From: Paenibacillus sp. FJAT-29882
GTDB lineage: Bacteria > Bacillota > Bacilli > Bacillales > DSM-1321
Direction of reading: 5' to 3'
DNA length: 64,000 nucleotides
NCBI RefSeq assembly: GCF_001510645.1
Contig: NZ_LMVB01000003.1
Location: 62,001-126,000, forward strand
The position numbers and the translations under genes are program-made. The notes under the pieces are model-generated. The model did not search any database, was not told the DNA's origin, and worked only from the letters and a program-made list of their open reading frames with translations. Shown here piece after piece: positions 51,294 through 60,194 of the stretch. The stretch's first letter is position 1. Every line of letters begins with the position of its first letter.

Positions 51294-51656
51294 GTGATTA
51301 ATCAAGTAACTTTAGTCGGCCGATTAACGCGAGATCCTGATCTGCGCTATACAGCCGAAGGTAAGGCAGTCTCTACCATTGTATTAGCGGTAAACCGAAA
51401 TTATCGTAATCAAGCAGGAGATTTTGATGCAGATTTTGTTCAATGTACGCTTTGGCAAAAAACGGCCGAGAATACAGCGAATTATTGTCAAAAGGGCTCA
51501 GTTATCGGGGTTACAGGAAGAATTCAAACGAGAAAATATGATAACCAAGAAGGAAAGAAAGTCTATGTAACAGAGGTAGTCGCAGAAGCAGTAAGATTCC
51601 TTGGTCCGAAACCAGCAAATAAGCAGCAACCAGAATTTGAACATATTAAAGGATAA
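51294..51656 (+). CDS. ssbB: Competence single-stranded DNA-binding protein SsbB
   Basis: A 120-residue short SSB with one OB fold (about 1-105; INQVTLVGRLTRDPDLRYT, ADFVQCTLWQKTAENTANYCQKG). The tail is short (ANKQQPEFEHIKG) and lacks the acidic DDDIPF tip of the replicative SSB, as expected for the competence paralogue that protects incoming DNA. GTG start at 51294 after GGAAGGAGATGAG; longer in-frame starts upstream lie before that site and would cover the promoter. The ComK box supports the assignment. Confidence 0.94.
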   Translation: MINQVTLVGRLTRDPDLRYTAEGKAVSTIVLAVNRNYRNQAGDFDADFVQCTLWQKTAENTANYCQKGSVIGVTGRIQTRKYDNQEGKKVYVTEVVAEAVRFLGPKPANKQQPEFEHIKG

Positions 51657-51674
51657 CGGTTATTGAGGTGAAAT

Positions 51675-51965
51675 ATGACAAGAAATAGCTTTCAATTTGG
51701 TAATTCTTTAAAAGAAGACAATCAGACGATTTATCCATTTACAGCTGCACCCCTACACTACAATCACCAGCAAATAGAACGCATCGAACAAATTATGGGC
51801 GATTTAATTCGCTATATAGCCAAGACCCAAGCCAAAACTTCAAAAAATGAAAGTCACCTCGCAGAAATGGAGTCGCGCTTAAATCGTTTTAACACGCAAT
51901 ATATCTATTTATCGGAACAATATGCAGTACTTCAACAACGACTTATTATACTTGAGAATAAATGA
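51675..51965 (+). CDS. Hypothetical coiled-coil protein after ssbB
   Basis: A 96-residue protein whose C-terminal two-thirds (QIERIEQIMGDLIRY ... ALQQRLIILENK pattern) shows heptads of Ile/Leu compatible with a coiled coil. No family recognised; B. subtilis has ywpG near this position, but I cannot confirm homology. It follows ssbB after 18 bp with an ATTGAGGTG ribosome site, so it is probably in the same ComK-controlled unit. Confidence 0.6.
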   Translation: MTRNSFQFGNSLKEDNQTIYPFTAAPLHYNHQQIERIEQIMGDLIRYIAKTQAKTSKNESHLAEMESRLNRFNTQYIYLSEQYAVLQQRLIILENK

Positions 51966-52101
51966 TCTATACATGTTTAATTATATAGAAAAACCTTTAT
52001 CACATGTATGCTAAGGGACTACTGGTTTAGTAATCCTCGTAAGACAAACCCCGATTAACTTCGAAAAATATGATTGATTCCTCTAATGAGCCTCAAATAT
52101 G

Positions 52102-52126
52102 GACTGCATTTTGCAGTCTTTTTTTC
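52102..52126 (+). terminator. Terminator before the opp operon
   Basis: GACTGCA-TTT-TGCAGTC stem with a TTTTTTT tail. Confidence 0.85.
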
Positions 52127-52176
52127 GTTTTTAACCAGATTATCTAATTTTTTATTAGAAATATACAAATAATTAA

Positions 52177-52191
52177 AATATTCTGAAATAT
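52177..52191. promoter_or_regulatory. Candidate CodY box upstream of oppD
   Basis: AATATTCTGAAATAT matches 12 of 15 positions of the CodY consensus AATTTTCWGAAAATT. It lies in the AT-rich opp promoter region, 84 bp before the first gene. Peptide transporters are frequent CodY targets. Confidence 0.45.
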
Positions 52192-52274
52192 AGATTGTTA
52201 TTTTTTTGTATTAATGCAATAATTCAATTAATTAACTGGAAGAAATGTAATTTATTTATAAAGGAGGGAAATTC

Positions 52275-53285
52275 GTGGAATACCCAATGATTGAAGTGAA
52301 AGATTTGCAGACAAGTTTTCGAACGGATACTGGAGAAATTCCAGTGGTGAATTCCGTAAGTTTCCATCTTGAACCTGGCGAAGTATTGGGAATTGTCGGA
52401 GAGTCAGGCTGTGGAAAAAGCGTGACTTCTTTATCAATCATGGGACTTGTTCCCACGAATACTGGAAAAGTACAGGGTAAGATTCAGTTTAAAGGAGAAA
52501 ATTTAGCTACTGCATCTGAAGCGAGAATGAGGAAGATTCGTGGGAACGAAATTGCCATGATTTTTCAAGAACCAATGACCAGTTTAAATCCATTATTTAC
52601 GATAGGAGAACAATTAACAGAGTCGTTAAGAATACATAGGAAATGGAATAAAAAACAAGCAAGAGCAAGAGCTATAGAAATGATGAAACTGGTCGGATTG
52701 GGAAGGGCAGAAGCATTGATGGATGAATATCCACATCAACTTTCTGGCGGAATGAGACAACGGGTCATGATTGCGATGGCGATGATTTGTGAACCGGAAT
52801 TGTTGATTGCGGATGAACCAACTACCGCACTTGATGTTACGATTCAAGCACAAATTTTAGAATTAATGAAAAAATTGAATCGAGAAACGAACACGGCAAT
52901 TATGATGATTACCCATGATCTAGGAGTCGTTGCAGAGATGTGTCAGCGGATGGTTGTCATGTATGCTGGGAAAATAGTTGAAGAAGGAGATGTTTCTACT
53001 GTTTTCCAGAGTCCGAAGCATCCGTATACGGTCGGATTGATACAATCTGTACCTGACATGCGTGAAAAAAAGGAAAGATTGTATTCAATACCGGGGCAGG
53101 TGCCAAAACCAGGTAGTCAAAAGCTAGGCTGTCAATTTGCTCCGCGTTGTACGCATGCAATGGATCGTTGTCTAAGTGAAGCTCCTCCACTACAGCCATT
53201 CAATAATGGTCAAAAAGTGCGTTGTTGGCTATATGGAGACGGGAAAGGGGCAGACATTTATGACTCAGCCATTAGTTCAAGTTGA
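52275..53285 (+). CDS. oppD: Peptide ABC transporter ATPase (OppD/DppD type)
   Basis: A 336-residue ABC ATPase. Walker A GESGCGKS, signature LSGGMRQR, Walker B LLIADEPT, and the C-terminal OppD/DppD-type extension with cysteines ([15 protein letters not shown]) that in relatives hold an iron-sulfur cluster. GTG start after AAGGAGGG. It overlaps oppF by 26 bp. The substrate range (di- or oligopeptide) cannot be told from sequence; opp symbols here mean the family only. Confidence 0.93.
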   Translation: MEYPMIEVKDLQTSFRTDTGEIPVVNSVSFHLEPGEVLGIVGESGCGKSVTSLSIMGLVPTNTGKVQGKIQFKGENLATASEARMRKIRGNEIAMIFQEPMTSLNPLFTIGEQLTESLRIHRKWNKKQARARAIEMMKLVGLGRAEALMDEYPHQLSGGMRQRVMIAMAMICEPELLIADEPTTALDVTIQAQILELMKKLNRETNTAIMMITHDLGVVAEMCQRMVVMYAGKIVEEGDVSTVFQSPKHPYTVGLIQSVPDMREKKERLYSIPGQVPKPGSQKLGCQFAPRCTHAMDRCLSEAPPLQPFNNGQKVRCWLYGDGKGADIYDSAISSS

Positions 53286-54228
53286 AAACCTGAAAATGCA
53301 TTTTCCTATTAAAGGTGGGATTTTAGGAAAAACAGTAGGCTCTGTAAAAGCGGTTGACGGCATTTCTTTTTCGATAAAAAAAGGAGAGACACTTGGACTT
53401 GTTGGTGAAAGCGGTTGCGGGAAATCGACGACTGGTCGGATGATTCTCAGACTCCTTGAACCCAGTGATGGAACTATTTATTTTGAAGGGAGAGACATTA
53501 CGAAGCTCTCCACCAATGAAATGAGGAAAACGCGTAGTGAAATGCAAATGGTCTTTCAAGATCCATTTGCCTCGTTAAATCCCAGACATACCATTGGAAA
53601 AATTCTAGAAGAGCCACTAATTGTTCATGGTGTGAAGGATAGGCAGGGAAGAAAGCAACGTGTGCAAGAGTTATTAGAGGTTGTTGGACTCAGTAGTTAT
53701 CATGCATCGCGATATCCTCACCAGTTTAGCGGTGGTCAGCGTCAACGAATTGGAATAGCTAGGGCACTTGCCATCAATCCAAAGCTGATTATCGCCGATG
53801 AGCCTGTATCCGCTTTAGATGTGTCCATTCAGTCACAAGTTTTGAATCTACTTCAAGACTTACAAAAGGAATATGGATTAACATATCTATTCATCGCGCA
53901 TGATCTCGGTGTTGTTCGTCATATTAGTGATCGCGTAGGTGTGATGTACCTAGGGCAGTTAGTAGAGATATCGGAAAGTGAAGACTTATACCGAAATCCG
54001 TTACACCCTTATACACAAGCACTATTATCTGCAGTGCCTATTCCAGACGTCACCTACAAACAAGAACGAGTTATTCTCCAAGGCGATGTTCCGAGTCCGG
54101 TAAATCCGCCTAAAGGCTGCCCGTTCCATACAAGATGTCCAAAAGCAATGGAGCAGTGTTCGAATATAAGACCTGAATTAAAAGAACTTGAACAAGGTCA
54201 TCACGTAGCTTGTCATTTATATGACTGA
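53260..54228 (+). CDS. oppF: Peptide ABC transporter ATPase (OppF/DppF type)
   Basis: A 322-residue partner ATPase. Walker A GESGCGKS, signature FSGGQRQR, Walker B LIIADEPV, and the OppF C-terminal CPFHTRCP / CSNIRPE cysteine set. The start is ATG 53260 ([12 protein letters not shown]), with GGGAAAGGGG 7 nt upstream, inside the end of oppD. An earlier in-frame ATG would add oppD-overlapping residues not found in the family. Confidence 0.93.
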   Translation: MTQPLVQVENLKMHFPIKGGILGKTVGSVKAVDGISFSIKKGETLGLVGESGCGKSTTGRMILRLLEPSDGTIYFEGRDITKLSTNEMRKTRSEMQMVFQDPFASLNPRHTIGKILEEPLIVHGVKDRQGRKQRVQELLEVVGLSSYHASRYPHQFSGGQRQRIGIARALAINPKLIIADEPVSALDVSIQSQVLNLLQDLQKEYGLTYLFIAHDLGVVRHISDRVGVMYLGQLVEISESEDLYRNPLHPYTQALLSAVPIPDVTYKQERVILQGDVPSPVNPPKGCPFHTRCPKAMEQCSNIRPELKELEQGHHVACHLYD

Positions 54229-54273
54229 GTATACGTAGACATAGATTGATATAAAGAAAATGGGGGGAAAACC

Positions 54274-55881
54274 ATGAAAAAGACAAGCTGGATCGTATTA
54301 ATTTGTATTCTTGCACTTTCGGCTGCGCTCGCTGGCTGCGGAAAAGCTAAAGAAAGCAGCACAAGCTCAGGAGATTCAAAGGCAACCGGAGGGACGCTTA
54401 TTTATGGCCGAGGAGCAGACTCTACGGCTCTTGATCCTGCGATAACGACAGAAGGGGAATCGTTTATCGTCACAGAACAAATTTTTGAAACACTTGTAAA
54501 CTATAAAAAGGATAATACAGAAATTGAAGCAGGACTTGCCGATACATGGGACGTTTCTGAAGATGGATTGACTTATACATTCCACCTACGCGAAGGAATC
54601 AAGTTCCACGATGATACTGATTTTAACGCTGAAGCAGTTGTAAAGAACTTTCAACGCTGGGCACAGAGTAAAAATGAAGCAAAGTTTGCTTATTATGCAT
54701 CCATGTTTGGCGGTTTTGAAGGTGACGAAGGTCATGTAATTAAAGAAGTGAAAGCACAAGATGAGCATACGGTTGTATTTACACTAAACCGTCCGCAAGC
54801 GCCTTTCTTGAAAAACTTAGCCATGAGCATGTTTGCGATTGCAAGTCCTACAGCATTAGAGAAATCTGGTGATGCATTCACGAAACATCCTGTAGGGACA
54901 GGCCCGTTCGTCTTTAAATCTTGGAAACCAGGCGATATGATTGAAGTTGTGAAAAATGAAAATTACTGGCAAGATGGTCTTCCGAAATTGGATGGCGTTA
55001 AATTTAAAGTAATTAAAGATAACTCTGCTCGACTCAATTCATTAATTAAAGGTGAAATTGATTTAATGGATGGGCTTAACCCTAGTGATCTTGGTCAGGT
55101 AGAGGGAGACAGTAAGTTGCAGGTGTTCGAAAGACCGTCTATGAACGTCGGCTATCTTGGTTTTAACACAGAGAAAGCTCCATTTGATAAAAAAGAAGTT
55201 CGTCAGGCCATCAGTCATTTAATCAATAAAGAAGAATTAATTAAGAGCTTTTATGAAGGTACTGCAGAACCTGCCAAAAATCCAATGCCGCCATCTATTA
55301 GTGGCTATAACGATGACATTGTAGATTATGACTTTAATGTGGACAAAGCAAAAGAATTATTAAAAGCTGCAGGACTGGAAAATGGGTTCGAGATGGATCT
55401 ATGGGCAATGCCGGTTGCAAGACCATATATGCCTGAAGGACAAAAAGTAGCAGTAGCGATTCAAGCTGCTTTGAAAGAGGTTAATATTACAGCAAATATC
55501 GTTACATTTGACTGGGGTACGTATATTGAAAAAGTGCAAGCTGGCGAGGCACCCGTCTATATGCTCGGATGGACTGGGGATAATGGTGATGCAGATAACT
55601 TTATTTATACACTTTTAGATAAAGATAACATTGGTTCAAACAACTATTCACGTTATAGCAATGATGAATTGCATGATATTTTAATCCAAGCACAATCAAA
55701 TCCTAATGAAGCAGAACGTATTGATCTTTACAAGCGAGCTCAAGAAATTATTCACGAAGAAGCTCCCTGGGTTCCAATTGCACACTCTAAGCCGCTTCTC
55801 GCAGGCATAAAAGAAATTAAAGAATTCACACCGCATCCAACGGGAACACAATCTTTTATCGATGTAACTGTAGGGGAATAA
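54274..55881 (+). CDS. oppA: Peptide-binding lipoprotein (OppA/DppA family)
   Basis: A 535-residue family 5 extracellular solute-binding protein. Signal peptide and lipobox ALAGC (Cys22) are followed by a Ser/Gly linker and the binding domain (GGTLIYGRGADSTALDPA, YTFHLREGIKFHDD, HPVGTGPFVFKSW). Strong RBS GGGGGG. It is in the middle of the operon, followed by a hairpin terminator before the permeases. That could raise binding-protein level relative to the permeases. Confidence 0.94.
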   Translation: MKKTSWIVLICILALSAALAGCGKAKESSTSSGDSKATGGTLIYGRGADSTALDPAITTEGESFIVTEQIFETLVNYKKDNTEIEAGLADTWDVSEDGLTYTFHLREGIKFHDDTDFNAEAVVKNFQRWAQSKNEAKFAYYASMFGGFEGDEGHVIKEVKAQDEHTVVFTLNRPQAPFLKNLAMSMFAIASPTALEKSGDAFTKHPVGTGPFVFKSWKPGDMIEVVKNENYWQDGLPKLDGVKFKVIKDNSARLNSLIKGEIDLMDGLNPSDLGQVEGDSKLQVFERPSMNVGYLGFNTEKAPFDKKEVRQAISHLINKEELIKSFYEGTAEPAKNPMPPSISGYNDDIVDYDFNVDKAKELLKAAGLENGFEMDLWAMPVARPYMPEGQKVAVAIQAALKEVNITANIVTFDWGTYIEKVQAGEAPVYMLGWTGDNGDADNFIYTLLDKDNIGSNNYSRYSNDELHDILIQAQSNPNEAERIDLYKRAQEIIHEEAPWVPIAHSKPLLAGIKEIKEFTPHPTGTQSFIDVTVGE

Positions 55882-55982
55882 TATGAAAATGGTTATTGAT
55901 CTAGGAATTTAGAGATTGATTTAGGCCGACATATCAGAGTGAAGCGCATTCTAATTTTTATAGTACGATATCTATCAAGAGG

Positions 55983-56018
55983 AACAAGGAGTATGGTTGC
56001 AACATGCTCCTTGTTTTT
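55983..56018 (+). terminator. Terminator between oppA and the permeases
   Basis: AACAAGGAGTATG pairs with CATGCTCCTTGTT (one wobble) around a 7-nt loop, then TTTT. It is strong enough to stop most transcripts after oppA. Confidence 0.8.
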
Positions 56019-56130
56019 CGAAAAAAATGTGAAGAATAAATTTCAACGAGACTAATATTCAGATAAGGCTTGGGTCAACTAAATACTCTATCTAGAAAAT
56101 ATTTAGATGCCCAAAGAAGAGGTGGTCATT

Positions 56131-57135
56131 TTGTTTTCTTTTACAGTTCGGCGTCTAGGTGCGTTAATTCCAGTCCTACTGGGAATGGCGTTTATCGTTT
56201 TTATGATGGTCCGTGCAATTCCGGGTAATCCAGCCCAGCTTATTTTAGGTCAACAGGCATCGAAGGAAGCAGTTGCTGCTTTGACAAAGGAGCTCGGTCT
56301 GGATCAACCTTGGTACATGCAATTTTTTGGTTATTTAGGTGGCCTATTTTCCGGGGATTTAGGTGTTTCTTTAAAGACAAGCACCCCAATTGCTGAGGAA
56401 GTCTGGCCATATTTAGCAGCAACAATAGAACTTGCCATTATCGCTATGATCATAGCGGTCGTAATTGGAGTGAATGCTGGAATCATATCTGCATGGTTTC
56501 AAAATTCCTGGTTTGATTATATCGCGATGATTATCGCGCTTATCGGCGTCTCTATGCCAATCTTTTGGCTTGGATTAATGGAACAATATATCGTTGCGAT
56601 TCAATGGGATCTGTTACCTACAACGGGTCGAGATAATATCCGAGATCCAGTTGAAGCGATTACGAACTTATATTTACTTGATACACTCCTTCAAGGAAGG
56701 TTTGATCAATTCTTTGAAGTGATCCGCCACTTAATTCTTCCAAGCATCGCTTTAGCAACGATTCCGATGGCCATTATTGCGCGGATGACACGTTCATCCA
56801 TGCTGGAAGTAATGCGCTCAGACTTTATTCGAACAGCTCGTGCAAAAGGGATGAGAATGTTCTGGGTGGTTTATAAGCATTCTTTTAAAAATGCCTTAAT
56901 TCCAGTCGTGACTGTCATTGGTTTGCAGACAGGATTGCTTCTTGGCGGAGCCATTTTGACGGAAACCATATTCGGATGGCCTGGGATTGGCACCTATATT
57001 TACGACGCCATTAACTACCGGGATTATCCTGTCGTTCAATCTGGAATTTTAGTGATTGCCTTTATCTTTGTCATCATAAATTTATGTGTCGATTTATTAT
57101 ATGCTGCAATCGATCCAAGAATTAAGTATAAGTAG
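56131..57135 (+). CDS. oppB: Peptide ABC transporter permease (OppB/DppB type)
   Basis: A 334-residue permease with six membrane helices. The first helix is LIPVLLGMAFIVFMMVRAIPG and the EAA-type coupling loop is RTARAKGMRMFWVVYKHSFKNAL (quoted by its core RTARAKG). TTG start 56131 (MFSFTVRRLG) after AGAGGTGG; an in-frame ATG at 56107 precedes that site. oppC follows after 12 bp. Confidence 0.93.
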   Translation: MFSFTVRRLGALIPVLLGMAFIVFMMVRAIPGNPAQLILGQQASKEAVAALTKELGLDQPWYMQFFGYLGGLFSGDLGVSLKTSTPIAEEVWPYLAATIELAIIAMIIAVVIGVNAGIISAWFQNSWFDYIAMIIALIGVSMPIFWLGLMEQYIVAIQWDLLPTTGRDNIRDPVEAITNLYLLDTLLQGRFDQFFEVIRHLILPSIALATIPMAIIARMTRSSMLEVMRSDFIRTARAKGMRMFWVVYKHSFKNALIPVVTVIGLQTGLLLGGAILTETIFGWPGIGTYIYDAINYRDYPVVQSGILVIAFIFVIINLCVDLLYAAIDPRIKYK

Positions 57136-57147
57136 GAGGGACGTGAC

Positions 57148-58047
57148 ATGGCAGAACTTGTAAACAACAAATCCCCGCTCGCAAGGCAGCCTGTAGAAGA
57201 TACAGCCATATCTCCATGGAAAGAAGGGTGGAGAAGTTTTAAAAAGAATAAAGTAGCTGTTATCGGGTTATTAATCGTTGTGTTTTTCATCTTAATGGCT
57301 CTGTTTGCAGATTTACTTGCACCATATTCATATGAGTCTCAGAAACTAGCAGATAAACATTTATCCCCTTCAGCTGAGCATTGGTTTGGTACAGATGAAT
57401 ATGGTCGAGACATTCTAAGTCGGATCATTTTTGGTGCTCGTTTATCGCTTTGGGTTGGCTTTGTCTCTGTAGCTGGCTCCGTGATTGTAGGTTTAGTACT
57501 GGGCCTTCTCGCTGGCTATTATGGAAAATGGGTAGATATGATTATCTCGCGAATTTTTGATATATTACTAGCATTTCCTAGTATCTTGCTTGCAATTGCG
57601 ATTGTTGCTGTACTTGGGCCATCTCTTAGGAATGCTCTACTTGCCATTGCTATCATAAATGTACCGACATTCGGCAGGCTGATTCGTTCAAGGGTACTTT
57701 CGGTAAAAGAAGAAGAATATATTTCAGCAGCGAAGGCAGTCGGAATGAGAGATGGCCGGATTATCTTTCAACACGTTCTCCCTAATTGCCTTGCGCCGAT
57801 TATTGTACAAAGTACATTGGCAATCGCTTCAGCAATCATCGAATGTGCGGCACTCGGGTTTCTAGGTTTAGGTGCACAGCCCCCAACTCCAGAATGGGGC
57901 CAAATGCTGGCAGAATCTCGCGCATATATTCTTCAAGCACCTTGGACCGTCTTATTTCCAGGGGTGGCTATCATGCTAACTGTACTTGGCTTCAATTTAA
58001 TGGGAGATGGATTACGAGATGCACTCGATCCAAGAATGAAGAACTAA
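57148..58047 (+). CDS. oppC: Peptide ABC transporter permease (OppC/DppC type)
   Basis: A 299-residue permease with the OppC_N helix (VIGLLIVVFFILMALFADLLAP), the conserved HWFGTDEYGRD segment and the coupling loop ISAAKAVGMRDGRI. RBS TAGGAGGG precedes ATG. It is the last gene of the operon; a clear terminator follows. Confidence 0.94.
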   Translation: MAELVNNKSPLARQPVEDTAISPWKEGWRSFKKNKVAVIGLLIVVFFILMALFADLLAPYSYESQKLADKHLSPSAEHWFGTDEYGRDILSRIIFGARLSLWVGFVSVAGSVIVGLVLGLLAGYYGKWVDMIISRIFDILLAFPSILLAIAIVAVLGPSLRNALLAIAIINVPTFGRLIRSRVLSVKEEEYISAAKAVGMRDGRIIFQHVLPNCLAPIIVQSTLAIASAIIECAALGFLGLGAQPPTPEWGQMLAESRAYILQAPWTVLFPGVAIMLTVLGFNLMGDGLRDALDPRMKN

Positions 58048-58051
58048 TTAG

Positions 58052-58081
58052 AAAAGTCAGCCGGATATGGCTGACTTTTTT
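58052..58081 (+). terminator. Terminator after oppC
   Basis: AAAAGTCAGCC / GGCTGACTTTT with a 7-nt loop and a T-rich tail. Confidence 0.88.
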
Positions 58082-58751
58082 AATTTTTTATATAGGTTGA
58101 ATGGAATTCGGACTGAAACTTGTTTGGCACGTCCATTTTCCTCTGGCGCGAAAATCTCGAATCCGGCTCGAAAGGAGCACAGGTTAGCTTGGATATCTCA
58201 GTTTTTAGCTTGTGATCGTGGATTGCGGCACCGAACGTGCTGATTTTTTGCTGGAGAGATGGCCCAGAATCGATTTTCTACTCTTTATTTATTAGTAATC
58301 ACTACTAGTTGGAAACATTACGTGATAAAAGCAGTAATTCAATTTGTAAAAGCAGCCTCAATGTGAAAAGAGGCTGCTTTAAAAAAATTTGGCTCAGTAT
58401 CAGCCAATCAATTTAGGTGCATGGACTACGATAGACTGGGACGTATTGCGAGTTCAGCCCCGTCCGACTCATTAATGCAATGACACAAGTTCCTGAATTT
58501 CGTCGGTTGATCATTCTGTAATCCGATTGTCATTGTTAGTGATTTCGTCATGTAATGTTTGTTTTTATCAATTATCGAATCCTTCTGTGCATTACTGGCA
58601 CTGCTGTTTAGGAAGGGTATCTAGAAGTTTTACAGTCTCTCAAGTAATTTCCACTTCATATTCCCATTCCGATATATTGTATGATGATGAGGTAATTCTC
58701 CTGATTGTTCTGAGCGTTTGCTTTTGTTTTCGTATTTAAACGAATCGATAA
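58082..58751. other. Gene-free stretch between oppC and the HupE-like gene
   Basis: 670 bp holding the hairpin at 58348-58380 and otherwise no supported gene. A 70-codon frame starting at 58527 has Cys/Ser/Phe-rich composition and no ribosome site, so I do not call it. Confidence 0.45.
58348..58380. terminator. Isolated hairpin, possible HupE-side terminator
   Basis: AAAGCAGCCTC / GAGGCTGCTTT around AATGTGAAAA. On the minus strand it would end transcripts coming from the HupE-like gene, about 370 nt past its stop; T-runs are short on both sides. Confidence 0.5.
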
Positions 58752-59954
58752 TTAGAAGAAAAGTTGATTTATCAAGAAGTACATACCTGCTGCTACGATA
58801 ATCCAAGATAAGTATTGAATTATTTTTAATGAGTCTTTCCACTTATGCAAATAGAAAAGGATAGGCAAGCACAGTAGGACTATCCCAATTTGAATGACTT
58901 CAATGCCAATGTTGAAACTAAATAAAGCCACTGCAAGTTGACTTTTTGGTAACGCCATTTCTTTTAATAAATCTGCGAAACCTAATCCGTGAATCAGACC
59001 AAATGCGAAGGTGATCCCCCAACGAAATTGAATTTTCTTACGGAGAATATTTTCCAATGCCACGTAAATAATGCTTAAAGCAATGACAGACTCTACAAAT
59101 AGAGATGGAAGGTTCACGATATCTAAAACAGATAAACTTAATGTAATACTATGAGCAATTGTGAATGCAGTAACAATCCCAATATATTGTTTCAATGTTT
59201 GTTTCCTTAGAAGTAGCGCGATTAAAAATAATAAATGGTCATACCCTGATAGAATATGATGCATTCCAAGTGTTAAAAAAGAAAACCATGAAGATGAAGT
59301 AGTTGTTTTAACGGGGTGTGCTAGTTCGGTTTGTTTTTGTTCAGGCTCTAATTGTCCAGCTTGCTCATCACCTGACTGTTGCTCTTGTTGCACCTCAGTT
59401 AACAGCATTGTCCAAGTTCGATTTTTCCCCTCCAATGCAGCCTCACTTGTTTGATCTAGGTAAGATGCAGAAATGAAATTTACATAATTGGTTCCAGTAT
59501 CATTAAAATAAAAGCCATCATTAAAAACAATCGTATCGCCGGGAGAAAAAGCTGGAAAACTCATATAAATTGTAAGAAATTCTTTATTTTCTTTTTTTAC
59601 AATCTCCATTTTCTCAATTTGTGGTGTTTGTTCTTTATTTCCTTTATCAAGAGTCAGACCCTCTGTAACTAGTTCTTCTAAATGGTGTTTTTCCTTCTTA
59701 ATTTCTGAATGATCAAGAATCCAGTCCTTATTTTTATCTATTTTGGGTATTAACTCTAATATCGATAAAGTATCAATTGAAAATATAACCTCTGTTTTTT
59801 TAGTATCCATTTTTATATTTGTATAACTAGCACTATAGGCATGTGCAGATGTTTTCGAAGGGAAAGAAATATAAAAAAGAAGTAGAAAAGTTAATACAAT
59901 TAAGGTTAGAGGTCTGACCTTTAAGAGTTGTTGAAACTTGTTGGCGTGTGACAA
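58752..59954 (-). CDS. HupE/UreJ-like membrane protein
   Basis: A 400-residue protein. Signal peptide (about 15-37, ending KTSAHA), an extracytoplasmic domain of about 175 residues (SASYTNIKMDTKKTEVIFSI...), then a C-terminal membrane domain of about six helices with the HupE/UreJ_2 signature GMHHILSGYDHLLFLIALLL and GLIHGLGFADLL. Relatives are linked to nickel/cobalt transport, but many, including this two-domain type, are of unknown function. The start is TTG at 59954 (MSHANKFQQLLK), 9 nt after AGGAGG; longer frames include the ribosome site itself. Divergent from the giant secreted protein, sharing its Pho-box region. Confidence 0.82.
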   Translation of the reverse strand: MSHANKFQQLLKVRPLTLIVLTFLLLFYISFPSKTSAHAYSASYTNIKMDTKKTEVIFSIDTLSILELIPKIDKNKDWILDHSEIKKEKHHLEELVTEGLTLDKGNKEQTPQIEKMEIVKKENKEFLTIYMSFPAFSPGDTIVFNDGFYFNDTGTNYVNFISASYLDQTSEAALEGKNRTWTMLLTEVQQEQQSGDEQAGQLEPEQKQTELAHPVKTTTSSSWFSFLTLGMHHILSGYDHLLFLIALLLRKQTLKQYIGIVTAFTIAHSITLSLSVLDIVNLPSLFVESVIALSIIYVALENILRKKIQFRWGITFAFGLIHGLGFADLLKEMALPKSQLAVALFSFNIGIEVIQIGIVLLCLPILFYLHKWKDSLKIIQYLSWIIVAAGMYFLINQLFF

Positions 59955-60076
59955 TATAGTAATCCTCCTAAAACTATCATAAGAAATATTTTTCAGTAGC
60001 ATCAAATTAAATAGTAGACTATTATCCCCTAATATAATCACATTTTTCTTATATTTGTCTGTAAATAATAAAAGTT

Positions 60077-60152
60077 ATTACAATTTCTTAGCAATAATTC
60101 ACAATAACTTTACAATAAAATTACATTCTTTATTCTGAAATTTTTGTAGAAT
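60077..60152 (+). promoter_or_regulatory. Pho-box-like array and -10 of the LTD/PHP gene
   Basis: Hexamers ATTACA (60077), TTAGCA (60088), TTCACA (60098), TTTACA (60109) and ATTACA (60120) recur every 10-11 bp, as in PhoP sites (TT[ATC]ACA every 11 bp). TAGAAT (60147-60152) is a good -10, placed so that the last repeats occupy the -35 position, as in B. subtilis Pho promoters. There is no TTGACA-like -35. Confidence 0.7.
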
Positions 60153-60194
60153 AATAGAGCATTTTATAAATTTAATAAAAGGGATGGTAAATGA

